Origin: Promethearchaeota archaeon
GTDB lineage: Archaea > Asgardarchaeota > Lokiarchaeia > Sigynarchaeales > SOKP01
Direction: 5' to 3'
Assembly: GCA_014730295.1 (NCBI GenBank)
Contig: WJIN01000351.1
Coordinates: forward strand, 1 to 21,304
Length of the DNA stretch: 21,304 bases
In this document: one piece after another, positions 1 through 6,788 of the stretch
Position numbering within the stretch: position 1 is the stretch's first letter
How the letters are laid out: every line of letters starts with the position of its first letter
Notes under the pieces: model-generated
Database searches by the model: none
What the model saw: the letters and a program-made list of their open reading frames with translations, nothing else
What the model was told of the DNA's origin: nothing
Translations under genes and position numbers: made by a program

Positions 1-1
1 T

Positions 2-2254
2 AATTTAATCTTGGATGGAATCGGTGACTACGGCTCCTTAAAGTTTGAGAGTGAGCAATTGGGCGTATATAGCTTTACCGAGGTAAGTGAAGGGGTCTTT
101 AAGGCGAATGTATTCGTGCCTTTAGCTTCTGAAAACTATCCGATGATCTATGGGAATGTGTGTAGATATGAGTACTCTATAAAACAAGATCAGGTTCCTG
201 TCAGCTTTGAGACGGAATATGACTTCTATTCAGAAACTAACTTTATCGAAAATCCCACTTCAGTCGATATTAACCTCAATTGTTCCATCCACACTGCGGT
301 GGGTTCCAACCCTCTCTCTGAAGGGAGTGCTTATGCGGAAACATATTACGAAGGAAATTATATAGGAATAGAATTATTTTCCATACAACATTTCAGCACC
401 GAGAGCTTATTTTCTCTACATTATGACTTATCTGATTTCGGGAACTATAGCTTCGATTTCTATGTTAATGACGGATTAAACACCACCGACCATTTTCTTG
501 GTACATACACAGTCGAGCATACTTATTTGCTTCATTCGGAAGTTTCTACAAATGCGACCGCTCACAATATCGACCTTACAATCAATTCTTCTCTCGTTAT
601 TTTGGGTATGGAATATAATCCTCTTATTGATGGGAATGCCTATGCCCAAGTCTATTACGAGGGGCAATTTATAGAGCAAACGCCGTTTTCAGCGACCCAT
701 TATGATAATTATACGCTTTTTAACTTGAGTTATGAAATTATAGGATTCGATAAGTATATCTTTGAACTAAATGTAAATGACGGAATCACACCTATCGACC
801 AATTTATCCAAAACATCTCCTATACTCAGAGCTACGAACTTCATACCGAATCATATTTTAACACAGAAGTGGAAATTGCAGAATTCTCGCTCAATGCATC
901 TGTTTTGGTGATGGGAACTGCCTTCCGACCATTGGAGTCCGAAGGAACCGCATTTGCAAAAATATATTCTGGTGGAGAATTATTGACCACCGAAGTTCTT
1001 CAGAGATCCGATTTTGAGGATTATAGCTTATTTGAGTTGGAGTATGAATTTACCTCGTTTGGCGAATACTGGTGCGACCTCTATGTGAGAGATGGGATCG
1101 ACCCGCAAGAAAAACTTGTTGAATCTTATTTCTATAACTATAGCTATATAATGATTCATGAAGTTAATCCTTCTGGGGAAGTGGACACGATCTCTATTGA
1201 TCTCAACTCATCTTTATTCGTAGTCGATTCGGAATATCAACCTCTCTTGGAGGGGTCTGCGACGGTAAGGATCTATCGTGATGGAAGTTTTATTGAAGAA
1301 GCGCTTTTGGATTCAACCCATTTCGAGAATTATTCGATATTTTCTCTCATCTATGTATGCGATGAGTTCGCGTCGTATCGCTTTGAGACCTATCTTTCGG
1401 ACGGCTATGAAACAATCGACCTATTAGTAGATACTTATTATTATGAGTATAATTATGAGTTGATAGAATCTGTGTCAATGGAATCTGAGTTGGATATTCT
1501 TGAGTTCACGGTCAACGCCTCGCTCTTTATCTGCGACACCGAATATCGCTCATTACCTGACGGTCAAGTAAATATGACCATCTTTTACAACGAGAACTTT
1601 TGGAAAGATTGTATTTTTTCTGGCACTGACTTTGGCACTTATTCATTGTTTCAATATACCTCAATTGTCAAAATGGCGGGTAATTATACCTTTGAGATCT
1701 CTTTGGATGAGGGATTAAATCAGAGCGCTGTGTTCTTAAAAACTTATATATATCAATTTTCATACGAAATACATAAAAACGTGGAAACCTCTCACATCAG
1801 CGATGCTATCGAATTTTTTGTAAACGCCTCGCTATTCATCATGGAATCTGAATACCGACCGCTACTTTCGGGCAATGCCTATGTGAAAATCTATAGGGAC
1901 GGCAATTACTCTGATATGAAACAATTGAGCGCGGTTAATTATGACACTTACACTCGATTTAACTCTTATTATGACATAATCCAATCCGGAAATTACACAT
2001 TTCAGATCTATCTAAACGACGGCATAAACTCGACTGATATTCCCATCCATCAAGAATCAATCGAATTCGACCTGAATCCCGATGATCCCGACGACCCCAA
2101 TGACTCAGGCGATACTGAAAATGATCCCGATGGACAAATCCTTCCGATGCAGCTCAATGTCCCAATGGTCCTAATTCCGATGATCGCAAGTTCGGGTATA
2201 ATCGCGTTTACCTATTATAAAAAGAAACAAATACCACACAAATCGAACGAATAA
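2..2254 (+). CDS. Repeat-containing cell-surface protein with C-terminal membrane anchor (5' end outside window)
   Basis: The reading frame is open to the left edge of the window. The TTG at 11 is only the first possible start seen, and I read the gene as truncated at its 5' end. Counting from that TTG, about 747 residues are visible. Residues 66-682 form six repeats of about 103 residues, each with the pattern [N-A/S-S-L/I]...[E-Y-x-P-L-x-x-G]...[I-Y-x-x-G]...[N-D-G]; the PL/SL position recurs at residues 101, 204, 307, 411, 514 and 617. Each unit looks like a beta-sandwich (Ig-like) domain rich in Tyr and Phe. Many N-x-S/T sequons suggest glycosylation outside the cell. A Pro/Asp linker (about 690-708) is followed by a hydrophobic segment (about 715-736) and a KKK stop-transfer tail. 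The product is probably an adhesin or S-layer-like protein; its ligand is unknown. Confidence 0.85.
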   Translation, partial: NLILDGIGDYGSLKFESEQLGVYSFTEVSEGVFKANVFVPLASENYPMIYGNVCRYEYSIKQDQVPVSFETEYDFYSETNFIENPTSVDINLNCSIHTAVGSNPLSEGSAYAETYYEGNYIGIELFSIQHFSTESLFSLHYDLSDFGNYSFDFYVNDGLNTTDHFLGTYTVEHTYLLHSEVSTNATAHNIDLTINSSLVILGMEYNPLIDGNAYAQVYYEGQFIEQTPFSATHYDNYTLFNLSYEIIGFDKYIFELNVNDGITPIDQFIQNISYTQSYELHTESYFNTEVEIAEFSLNASVLVMGTAFRPLESEGTAFAKIYSGGELLTTEVLQRSDFEDYSLFELEYEFTSFGEYWCDLYVRDGIDPQEKLVESYFYNYSYIMIHEVNPSGEVDTISIDLNSSLFVVDSEYQPLLEGSATVRIYRDGSFIEEALLDSTHFENYSIFSLIYVCDEFASYRFETYLSDGYETIDLLVDTYYYEYNYELIESVSMESELDILEFTVNASLFICDTEYRSLPDGQVNMTIFYNENFWKDCIFSGTDFGTYSLFQYTSIVKMAGNYTFEISLDEGLNQSAVFLKTYIYQFSYEIHKNVETSHISDAIEFFVNASLFIMESEYRPLLSGNAYVKIYRDGNYSDMKQLSAVNYDTYTRFNSYYDIIQSGNYTFQIYLNDGINSTDIPIHQESIEFDLNPDDPDDPNDSGDTENDPDGQILPMQLNVPMVLIPMIASSGIIAFTYYKKKQIPHKSNE
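206..2056 (+). repeat. Six tandem ~309-bp protein-level repeats
   Basis: This is the repeat array inside the surface protein. Conserved positions are spaced 103, 103, 104, 103 and 103 codons apart. The repeats are diverged at the DNA level and are recognised from the protein, so they represent old domain duplication rather than recent expansion. Confidence 0.8.
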
Positions 2255-2263
2255 TTTAAAATA

Positions 2264-2270
2264 TTTTTTT
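2264..2270 (+). terminator. T7 run after the surface-protein gene
   Basis: A run of seven T lies 10 bp after the stop codon, with further T-rich sequence behind it. Archaeal RNA polymerase terminates at T-runs without needing a hairpin. The following promoter T-tract (2296-2301) may add to termination. Confidence 0.5.
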
Positions 2271-2294
2271 CATACCTTTCTATTTTTCTATTTG

Positions 2295-2310
2295 ATTTTT
2301 TCTTTTTATA
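2295..2310 (+). promoter_or_regulatory. TATA-type promoter of the 2347 gene
   Basis: The 16-mer ATTTTTTCTTTTTATA ends 36 bp before the ATG at 2347. The identical 16-mer occurs at 3075-3090 before the helicase gene. A transcription start about 25 bp downstream would give a leader of only about 10-15 nt, which includes a GAGG five bases before the ATG. Confidence 0.7.
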
Positions 2311-2346
2311 TTGTCGAGTACTATTTAAAAAAGAGAAGAGGATATC

Positions 2347-3027
2347 ATGAATTATACTGATTTTTTGGACGAAGATTTGGACCTTTCTTCAAGCGGAAAA
2401 AAAGACGTTATGACACAAAACACGCGAAAAAACACTTCCATTTCAGTAGAAATACTTCTTACCATTATAGAGATATTACGAAAATTAGGGGGAAAACCCA
2501 ATAAAAAAATTAGTATTACCAAAATGTGCGATAAACTTCACATTCCCGTCCAGGATCGTAAAAAGTATATTCAAGTTCTTTTTGAATGTCAAGATCTATT
2601 TCTGGATATCTATAAGTCTCACTCGATTATCCTAAAAAAAGAGCGTAATAAGCTCTATTTTACCGAAAAAATCCCATCTTATCCAAAAACATACATAGAA
2701 CGATCATCTCCTCATGAAAATGTACCTAATCAGATTGAATTATCTCAGGTTGATCTTTCGGTTCTTAATGATCTTATCTTTCTATTTACGAACGTTCGGC
2801 GCGGAAAGGGCTTTAATCTGGGAGATACGGACTCCGATCTCATGAAAGGGCTCAAACAATTGCGAAGAGAGCACCCATATTTATTTTTCTCGAACGGACA
2901 CGGCTTGGTATATCCTACAGAATTTACGATCGATCTAACTCAAAAAGTTCGATCTTATCTGAAATGTAATCGCTCGTTTGAGACCTTACAAATAAAAGAT
3001 TGCAAAATCATTAAAAAAATCCATTAG
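2347..3027 (+). CDS. Hypothetical protein with winged-helix-like domain
   Basis: This is a 226-residue soluble protein with no signal peptide or membrane segment; I do not recognise the family. Residues 1-30 are polar and probably disordered. Residues about 33-107 have the layout of a winged helix: a helix (LLTIIEILRKLGG), a second helix (ITKMCDKLHIP), a recognition-type helix (about 72-87), then a beta-wing (SIILKKERNKLYF). A second helical part around 132-175 and a beta-rich end could be another degenerate winged helix. The start is ATG with GAGG five bases upstream and its own promoter. It lies directly upstream of, and in the same direction as, the Hef-type helicase gene, which has an identical promoter element, so the two may be co-regulated. 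A DNA-binding role is inferred only from fold-like patterns. Confidence 0.75.
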   Translation: MNYTDFLDEDLDLSSSGKKDVMTQNTRKNTSISVEILLTIIEILRKLGGKPNKKISITKMCDKLHIPVQDRKKYIQVLFECQDLFLDIYKSHSIILKKERNKLYFTEKIPSYPKTYIERSSPHENVPNQIELSQVDLSVLNDLIFLFTNVRRGKGFNLGDTDSDLMKGLKQLRREHPYLFFSNGHGLVYPTEFTIDLTQKVRSYLKCNRSFETLQIKDCKIIKKIH

Positions 3028-3074
3028 ACCTTATTTTCGGGGAAATAGTGTTATCCTATGAAACTCATAATACA

Positions 3075-3090
3075 ATTTTTTCTTTTTATA
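3075..3090 (+). promoter_or_regulatory. TATA-type promoter of the Hef-like helicase gene
   Basis: ATTTTTTCTTTTTATA is an exact copy of the element at 2295-2310. It ends 33 bp before the ATG at 3124 and 42 bp before the alternative ATG at 3133. TAGATCGAT begins at its last two bases (3089-3097). Confidence 0.7.
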
Positions 3091-3123
3091 GATCGATACG
3101 ATTTTTAATGAAATAAATCTTAA

Positions 3124-5304
3124 ATGGTTCTAATGAGCAATTCCAAAGAAGAAAACATGGCGCTCGCATTTTCCAATTCATTCTTAGAAGAGGGTAAGAT
3201 CGAGTTAAGAAAATATCAAATCGATATCGCCTCTCAGTGTATTACTAAGAACTCCTTAGTGGTGATTCCTACCGGCTTAGGAAAAACCGTCATCGCAATC
3301 CTTATTGCCGCCAAGACTTTAGAGATTTCCCCGCCGAATAGTAAGATTATAGTAATGGCACCGACGCGCCCGCTCATTAACCAGCATTTAGAAAGCTTCA
3401 TGAAGTTTTTATCTATTCCCGATGTTCAGTATGCAATCCTCACGGGTAAAATTCCTCCCGAGAAGCGTCCCGAAGAGTTCGAATCCCATCAGATGCTCTT
3501 TTTCACCCCTCAAACCCTTCGGAATGATTTAGTTGCGGGACGTTATAATTTGAAATCATGTTGCTTATTAATCTTCGATGAGGCACACCACGCGTCCGGG
3601 GATTATCCCTATGCTATGATCTCCGATCTCTATGTGGAACACAACCCGGATGGTACAACTTTAGCACTGACCGCCTCCCCTGGCTCGTCTCAGCAAGATA
3701 TTAACGATCTCTGTATGAACTTGCACATTCCATCAAAGAATATTCATATTCGTGTTCGTAAAGACGAGGATGTGAAGAATTATATTAAGCCGATGGATAT
3801 CTATAAAATCGGCGTCAATCTCACCTCCTTAATGGAGGATGTGCGAAAAATTCTCCATATCGTTTTGGAAGAAAGGTTGCGCTATCTCTCTCAAATGGGC
3901 TTTTTGGAGGTAAAATGCGAAAAATTATATGAAAAAATTATCCGAAAAGATTTATTAGAACTGAATCGGAAACTTTTAGCAATTATCCAAGGGGACGGCG
4001 ATAAGACGGGAGCATATAAAGCTCTATCAATTAACGCACAAGGACTAATTTTATTTCATATGTTAGAATTAGTCGAACAGCAAGGTTTAGATGTATTACT
4101 CAAATATTTACAGAAATTACAAAAAGATGCTCGTAAGAAAAGTAGCTCGAAAGCAAATCGAATCTTAGCTGCCGATTCTCGCTTGAGAAGAGTTCACTTG
4201 GAGTTAAAAAAACAGCACGAATTCGATCCGAATTCACTCCTACATCCCAAGCTTAAAATTTTGAGAAGTGTGTTATTAGATGAGTTTTCGAAGAAGGAGG
4301 ATTCTAAGATCTTGGTGTTTGTCAAGCTTCGAGCATCTGTCAAAAATATTGTAAAACGCCTCAAACCTCATTCCCAAATTCGACCAGTGCGGTTTGTAGG
4401 ACAAGCGACTAAATCCGATGAGGACAAAGGGCTTTCTCAAAATCAGCAGATCAAGATTCTGGAACAGTTTAAGGAAGGTATGTATAACGTTTTGGTCAGT
4501 ACCAATGTGGGTGAGGAGGGGCTCGATATTGCCGAATGCGATTTAGTGATCTTCTATGATGTCGTTGCGTCCGAAATTCGATTGATACAGAGACGAGGGC
4601 GCACGGCCCGACACCGTGAAGGAAGAGTGATCATCCTTTACTGCCGTGATACGAATGATGAGGTGTACCTACGAATCGCAATGAATAAACTGAAGCGAAT
4701 GCAAAAGAATCTGAAAAAACCTCAAAAAAACAAATCACCTTCGAAGTCATTAAACGATTCAAATTTTACACGATTTACCTTTAAGAAAGATTCAGATATG
4801 GAAAACCAGGTGAAGGTTAGTACCTATGAGCGACAGTCAAGTCTAGAGGATTTTACAACTAAACGCAAGCAAGAAGCCTATCTCACAAAATTAGAAGAAC
4901 AGAAACAAAACCAAAAAGATAAAGATATTATCCTAAGTTCGCATTTGAATATGAAATATGGGTTACGTAAACTTCTTAAAAATGCAGAAATTAACTTTTC
5001 GATTAGAAAAATGGACCATTCAATTACTCTCTTTGGGAAGATTTGTATCGAGATTAGGAATCCACGAAAGTTTACTGATTCGGATATTTCTAATTTACAT
5101 AGAAATCTAACAAGAAAGTTTGAGTTGGTGGTTATCGTAATGGATTTTATCGGATTTCGAGAAGATTTTGAGGAGGAGAAACGCTTATTACGTCATAAAT
5201 TGACCGAATTCGGAAAAGATAATAGCATCCAGATTGTAAATGTAGACAATTCCGAGGAGGTATTTTATTTAGTAAAAAATATCTATGAATACAATAAAAA
5301 ATAG
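3124..5304 (+). CDS. hef: Hef-type SF2 helicase with degenerate XPF-like nuclease domain
   Basis: This DEAH helicase of the Hef/FANCM/MPH1 family remodels forks and branched DNA. Visible motifs are a Q-like motif LRKYQ (28-32), Walker A PTGLGKT (49-55), DEAH (152-155), TAS (183-185), the helical insert between the two RecA lobes typical of Hef (about 230-370), motif V NVGEEGLDIAE (461-471) and motif VI QRRGRTAR (489-496). Archaeal Hef normally continues with an ERKxxxD nuclease and an HhH2 domain. Here, after a linker with a PIP-like QSSLEDF (571-577), residues 601-726 look like a nuclease fold in which the ERK motif reads EIRN, and the HhH2 domain is absent. Helicase activity is likely and nuclease activity unlikely. 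The start may be M1 (3124) or M4 (3133). The next gene begins 23 bp later behind a strong Shine-Dalgarno site, so the two are probably co-transcribed. Confidence 0.93.
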   Translation: MVLMSNSKEENMALAFSNSFLEEGKIELRKYQIDIASQCITKNSLVVIPTGLGKTVIAILIAAKTLEISPPNSKIIVMAPTRPLINQHLESFMKFLSIPDVQYAILTGKIPPEKRPEEFESHQMLFFTPQTLRNDLVAGRYNLKSCCLLIFDEAHHASGDYPYAMISDLYVEHNPDGTTLALTASPGSSQQDINDLCMNLHIPSKNIHIRVRKDEDVKNYIKPMDIYKIGVNLTSLMEDVRKILHIVLEERLRYLSQMGFLEVKCEKLYEKIIRKDLLELNRKLLAIIQGDGDKTGAYKALSINAQGLILFHMLELVEQQGLDVLLKYLQKLQKDARKKSSSKANRILAADSRLRRVHLELKKQHEFDPNSLLHPKLKILRSVLLDEFSKKEDSKILVFVKLRASVKNIVKRLKPHSQIRPVRFVGQATKSDEDKGLSQNQQIKILEQFKEGMYNVLVSTNVGEEGLDIAECDLVIFYDVVASEIRLIQRRGRTARHREGRVIILYCRDTNDEVYLRIAMNKLKRMQKNLKKPQKNKSPSKSLNDSNFTRFTFKKDSDMENQVKVSTYERQSSLEDFTTKRKQEAYLTKLEEQKQNQKDKDIILSSHLNMKYGLRKLLKNAEINFSIRKMDHSITLFGKICIEIRNPRKFTDSDISNLHRNLTRKFELVVIVMDFIGFREDFEEEKRLLRHKLTEFGKDNSIQIVNVDNSEEVFYLVKNIYEYNKK

Positions 5305-5315
5305 AAATAAAAAGG

Positions 5316-5324
5316 GGAGGTGAT
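5316..5324 (+). promoter_or_regulatory. Ribosome binding site, perfect Shine-Dalgarno
   Basis: GGAGGTGAT matches the canonical archaeal anti-Shine-Dalgarno over nine bases and fixes the ATG at 5328, with 7 nt between GGAGG and ATG. It shows that genes internal to clusters use Shine-Dalgarno initiation here, unlike most first genes, which have short leaders. Confidence 0.85.
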
Positions 5325-5327
5325 TGG

Positions 5328-5846
5328 ATGGAAGAGGAAATTGGACTTAAGAAGGATGTGAAACCCTACTTAATCTTCATTTGTGATGAATGTGAGCAGT
5401 ATATGTATGTTAAACCCTCTCAAAAAAAAAAGAAATGTCTCCGGTGCGGAAAAAAGTATAATGTTCCGAAATTACATATTGTCGACGAAGTTAAAGGGAT
5501 GAGTGCGGCGGTCGAGCGGGTGAAAGAATTGCAGAAAACACTTTCAGATCGTCCAAAATTCAATTCAGAAGGAGAGTTTTCTGTTCCATCACATAAATCT
5601 CCTAAAATCTTTATTGAAGAGATATCATCGGAGATCCATCCAAGAGAGCAAGATTCATCGGAAAGGCAATTTAAAGATCTCCTTCAAGAGATCTCAAAGC
5701 ATCATAGATCTTTTCCCAAATATATGGCCGAGTTGTTGGCAGAAGAATATAGACTGGAGAAAAATGAATTAGAACTTTATCTGCGAGAGTATATCAAAAA
5801 AGGCTTCCTCCGACCGATGAGAAACAACTATTTTTCATTTGCATAA
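5328..5846 (+). CDS. Zinc-ribbon protein (DUF1922-like) with C-terminal winged-helix-like region
   Basis: This is a 172-residue soluble protein. Residues 14-46 form a zinc ribbon with C19-x2-C22 and C37-x2-C40. The pattern of CxxC, YVKP, a Lys-rich stretch, CxRCG and then a helix carrying 'VERVKELQ' resembles the archaeal DUF1922 family as I remember it. A low-complexity Ser/Pro linker (about 75-110) joins a helical C-terminal region (113-172) ending in KKGFLRP and an aromatic strand, a layout typical of a winged helix. It follows the Hef-like helicase by 23 bp with a perfect Shine-Dalgarno site, so it is probably made with Hef and may load it or bind it at forks. That role is inference from position. 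Confidence 0.8.
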   Translation: MEEEIGLKKDVKPYLIFICDECEQYMYVKPSQKKKKCLRCGKKYNVPKLHIVDEVKGMSAAVERVKELQKTLSDRPKFNSEGEFSVPSHKSPKIFIEEISSEIHPREQDSSERQFKDLLQEISKHHRSFPKYMAELLAEEYRLEKNELELYLREYIKKGFLRPMRNNYFSFA

Positions 5847-6127
5847 TTTTAATTGTTCTCTTACCATTATTTCATTAAACTTTTGATTGGGTACGACCTT
5901 CTTAACTCGATTATAAAGAACTCTTATTAAGATGATTATATTCTCTGTCCCAAAATTTTAAAAGACTGAGCTTTTAAAATCAGCATTAGATAAGGAATGG
6001 TGCGAAGTATTCGAACCTCCGAAGCCAATCCATAGAAGGCAAATCACATTTTTCTTCTGCTCTTTATGGTCTTTTAATGAAAATTTTTATTAATAAAATT
6101 TAAAATTTAAGAAAAAGAAGGAAAATT
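5847..6127. other. Gene-free convergent spacer
   Basis: The spacer is 281 bp between the + strand Hef cluster and the - strand small genes. I see no convincing ORF. It holds one perfect 10-bp hairpin (5955-5980) and, on the - strand around 6010-6025, a GGTTCGAAT stretch resembling a tRNA T-loop without the rest of a tRNA. The right end is low-complexity A/T. Confidence 0.6.
5955..5980. repeat. Perfect 10-bp inverted repeat (hairpin)
   Basis: ATTTTAAAAG is followed by a 6-base loop ACTGAG and the exact complement CTTTTAAAAT. It lies in the convergent spacer 108 bp past the zinc-ribbon gene. It could be a transcript-end structure or a protein site. No T-run follows it on either strand, so I do not call it a terminator. 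Confidence 0.6.
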
Positions 6128-6352
6128 TTAAGAAAATAATTCTTTTTTGAGAATTTCTTTGACCTGTGTTTTTGTAAGTGGTTCTTTATTGTTGAAATCT
6201 TGCGCTTGGGACTTCATCTTTAATTCATGTAAGCGTTCGTATTGGATAAGGATCCGTCTTACCAACGATTCGAAGGATCGGACCTCTTCAGAATTGGACT
6301 TATCATTCCTATCAAGATCAAGTTTACTGTTTTTCTCCGATTTAATACTCAT
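6128..6352 (-). CDS. Small charged hypothetical protein
   Basis: This is a 74-residue protein of unknown family. The first 20 residues are polar and likely disordered. Residues about 26-50 form one amphipathic helix (FESLVRRILIQYERLHELKMK), and the last 15 residues form a second short helix (KTQVKEILKKEL). It has no cysteines, membrane segment or known motif. The ATG at 6352 sits about 30 bp from the TATA centre of its own promoter, which supports this strand over the overlapping open frame on the + strand. It could be a small adaptor or DNA-associated protein; the role is unknown. Confidence 0.6.
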   Translation of the reverse strand: MSIKSEKNSKLDLDRNDKSNSEEVRSFESLVRRILIQYERLHELKMKSQAQDFNNKEPLTKTQVKEILKKELFS

Positions 6353-6375
6353 AGTGATAAAATGAGATCGTAAAC

Positions 6376-6392
6376 TTATATAAACAAAAAAG
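6376..6392 (-). promoter_or_regulatory. TATA-type promoter of the 6352 gene
   Basis: Read on the - strand: CTTTTTTGTTTATATAA. It is the same T6-N-TTTATA pattern as the other promoters, with C replaced by G. Its T6 lies immediately past the stop of the upstream gene, so it may also terminate that gene. Confidence 0.55.
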
Positions 6393-6394
6393 CG

Positions 6395-6718
6395 TTAACT
6401 TTTACTCACTTCGTCCAAATAAAGTTTCATAAAATATCGCTGGCTTTTACAATAATCACGACGTTGTGCATCAGATATGGAATGACTATTGAGTAAAATA
6501 TTTAGTTTTTTGAGGATCTCCAAATAATCTTCGGTGGATTTTTGAGGTTTGCGTATTACCTTGAAATTCATCTTTTGAGATGCATGAGTATTTTTTTGGA
6601 TTTCAAATTTTAATTTTGGTTTTTTTTCAACTGGATCTTGAAGTTTTGGAATAGTGAATGAAAAGATTATATCCTTCTTTTCCTCGGTATCAGGATCTGG
6701 TTGCATTTGAGATCTCAC
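6395..6718 (-). CDS. Hypothetical protein, 107 residues
   Basis: The family is unknown. The N-terminal half is Lys/Asp/Glu-rich with beta-like stretches (IIFSFTIPKL, LKFEIQK, MNFKVIRK). The C-terminal 45 residues are helical (EDYLEILKKLNILL; a second helix around QRRDYCKSQRYFMKLYLDEV). The listed start is GTG at 6718, about 39 bp from the TATA centre. An in-frame ATG at 6706 is the alternative and would give 103 residues. The ATG at 6720 is out of frame and stops at once. It lies 70 bp downstream of the Hel308 stop on the same strand, with its own promoter. Confidence 0.6.
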   Translation of the reverse strand: MRSQMQPDPDTEEKKDIIFSFTIPKLQDPVEKKPKLKFEIQKNTHASQKMNFKVIRKPQKSTEDYLEILKKLNILLNSHSISDAQRRDYCKSQRYFMKLYLDEVSKS

Positions 6719-6752
6719 ATAAAACTACTATTAACTACAAAAAATGAGGAGA

Positions 6753-6769
6753 AAATATAAAGAAAAAAT
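6753..6769 (-). promoter_or_regulatory. TATA-type promoter of the 6718 gene
   Basis: Read on the - strand: ATTTTTTCTTTATATTT, matching the window-wide element. It lies about 35-50 bp upstream of the GTG at 6718 and just beyond the end of the Hel308 gene. Confidence 0.6.
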
Positions 6770-6788
6770 ATAGAAAATGGCAAAAACA

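Noticed and set aside
6005..6030. Possible tRNA on the - strand (GGAGGTTCGAATAC resembles a T-arm)
   Set aside because: The base pair closing the T-loop is G-A, no acceptor stem pairs with the 3' part, and there is no D-arm or anticodon arm upstream.
6147..6365. 72-residue open frame on the + strand
   Set aside because: It is the reverse of the 6128-6352 gene, which has a promoter at the right distance; this frame has none.
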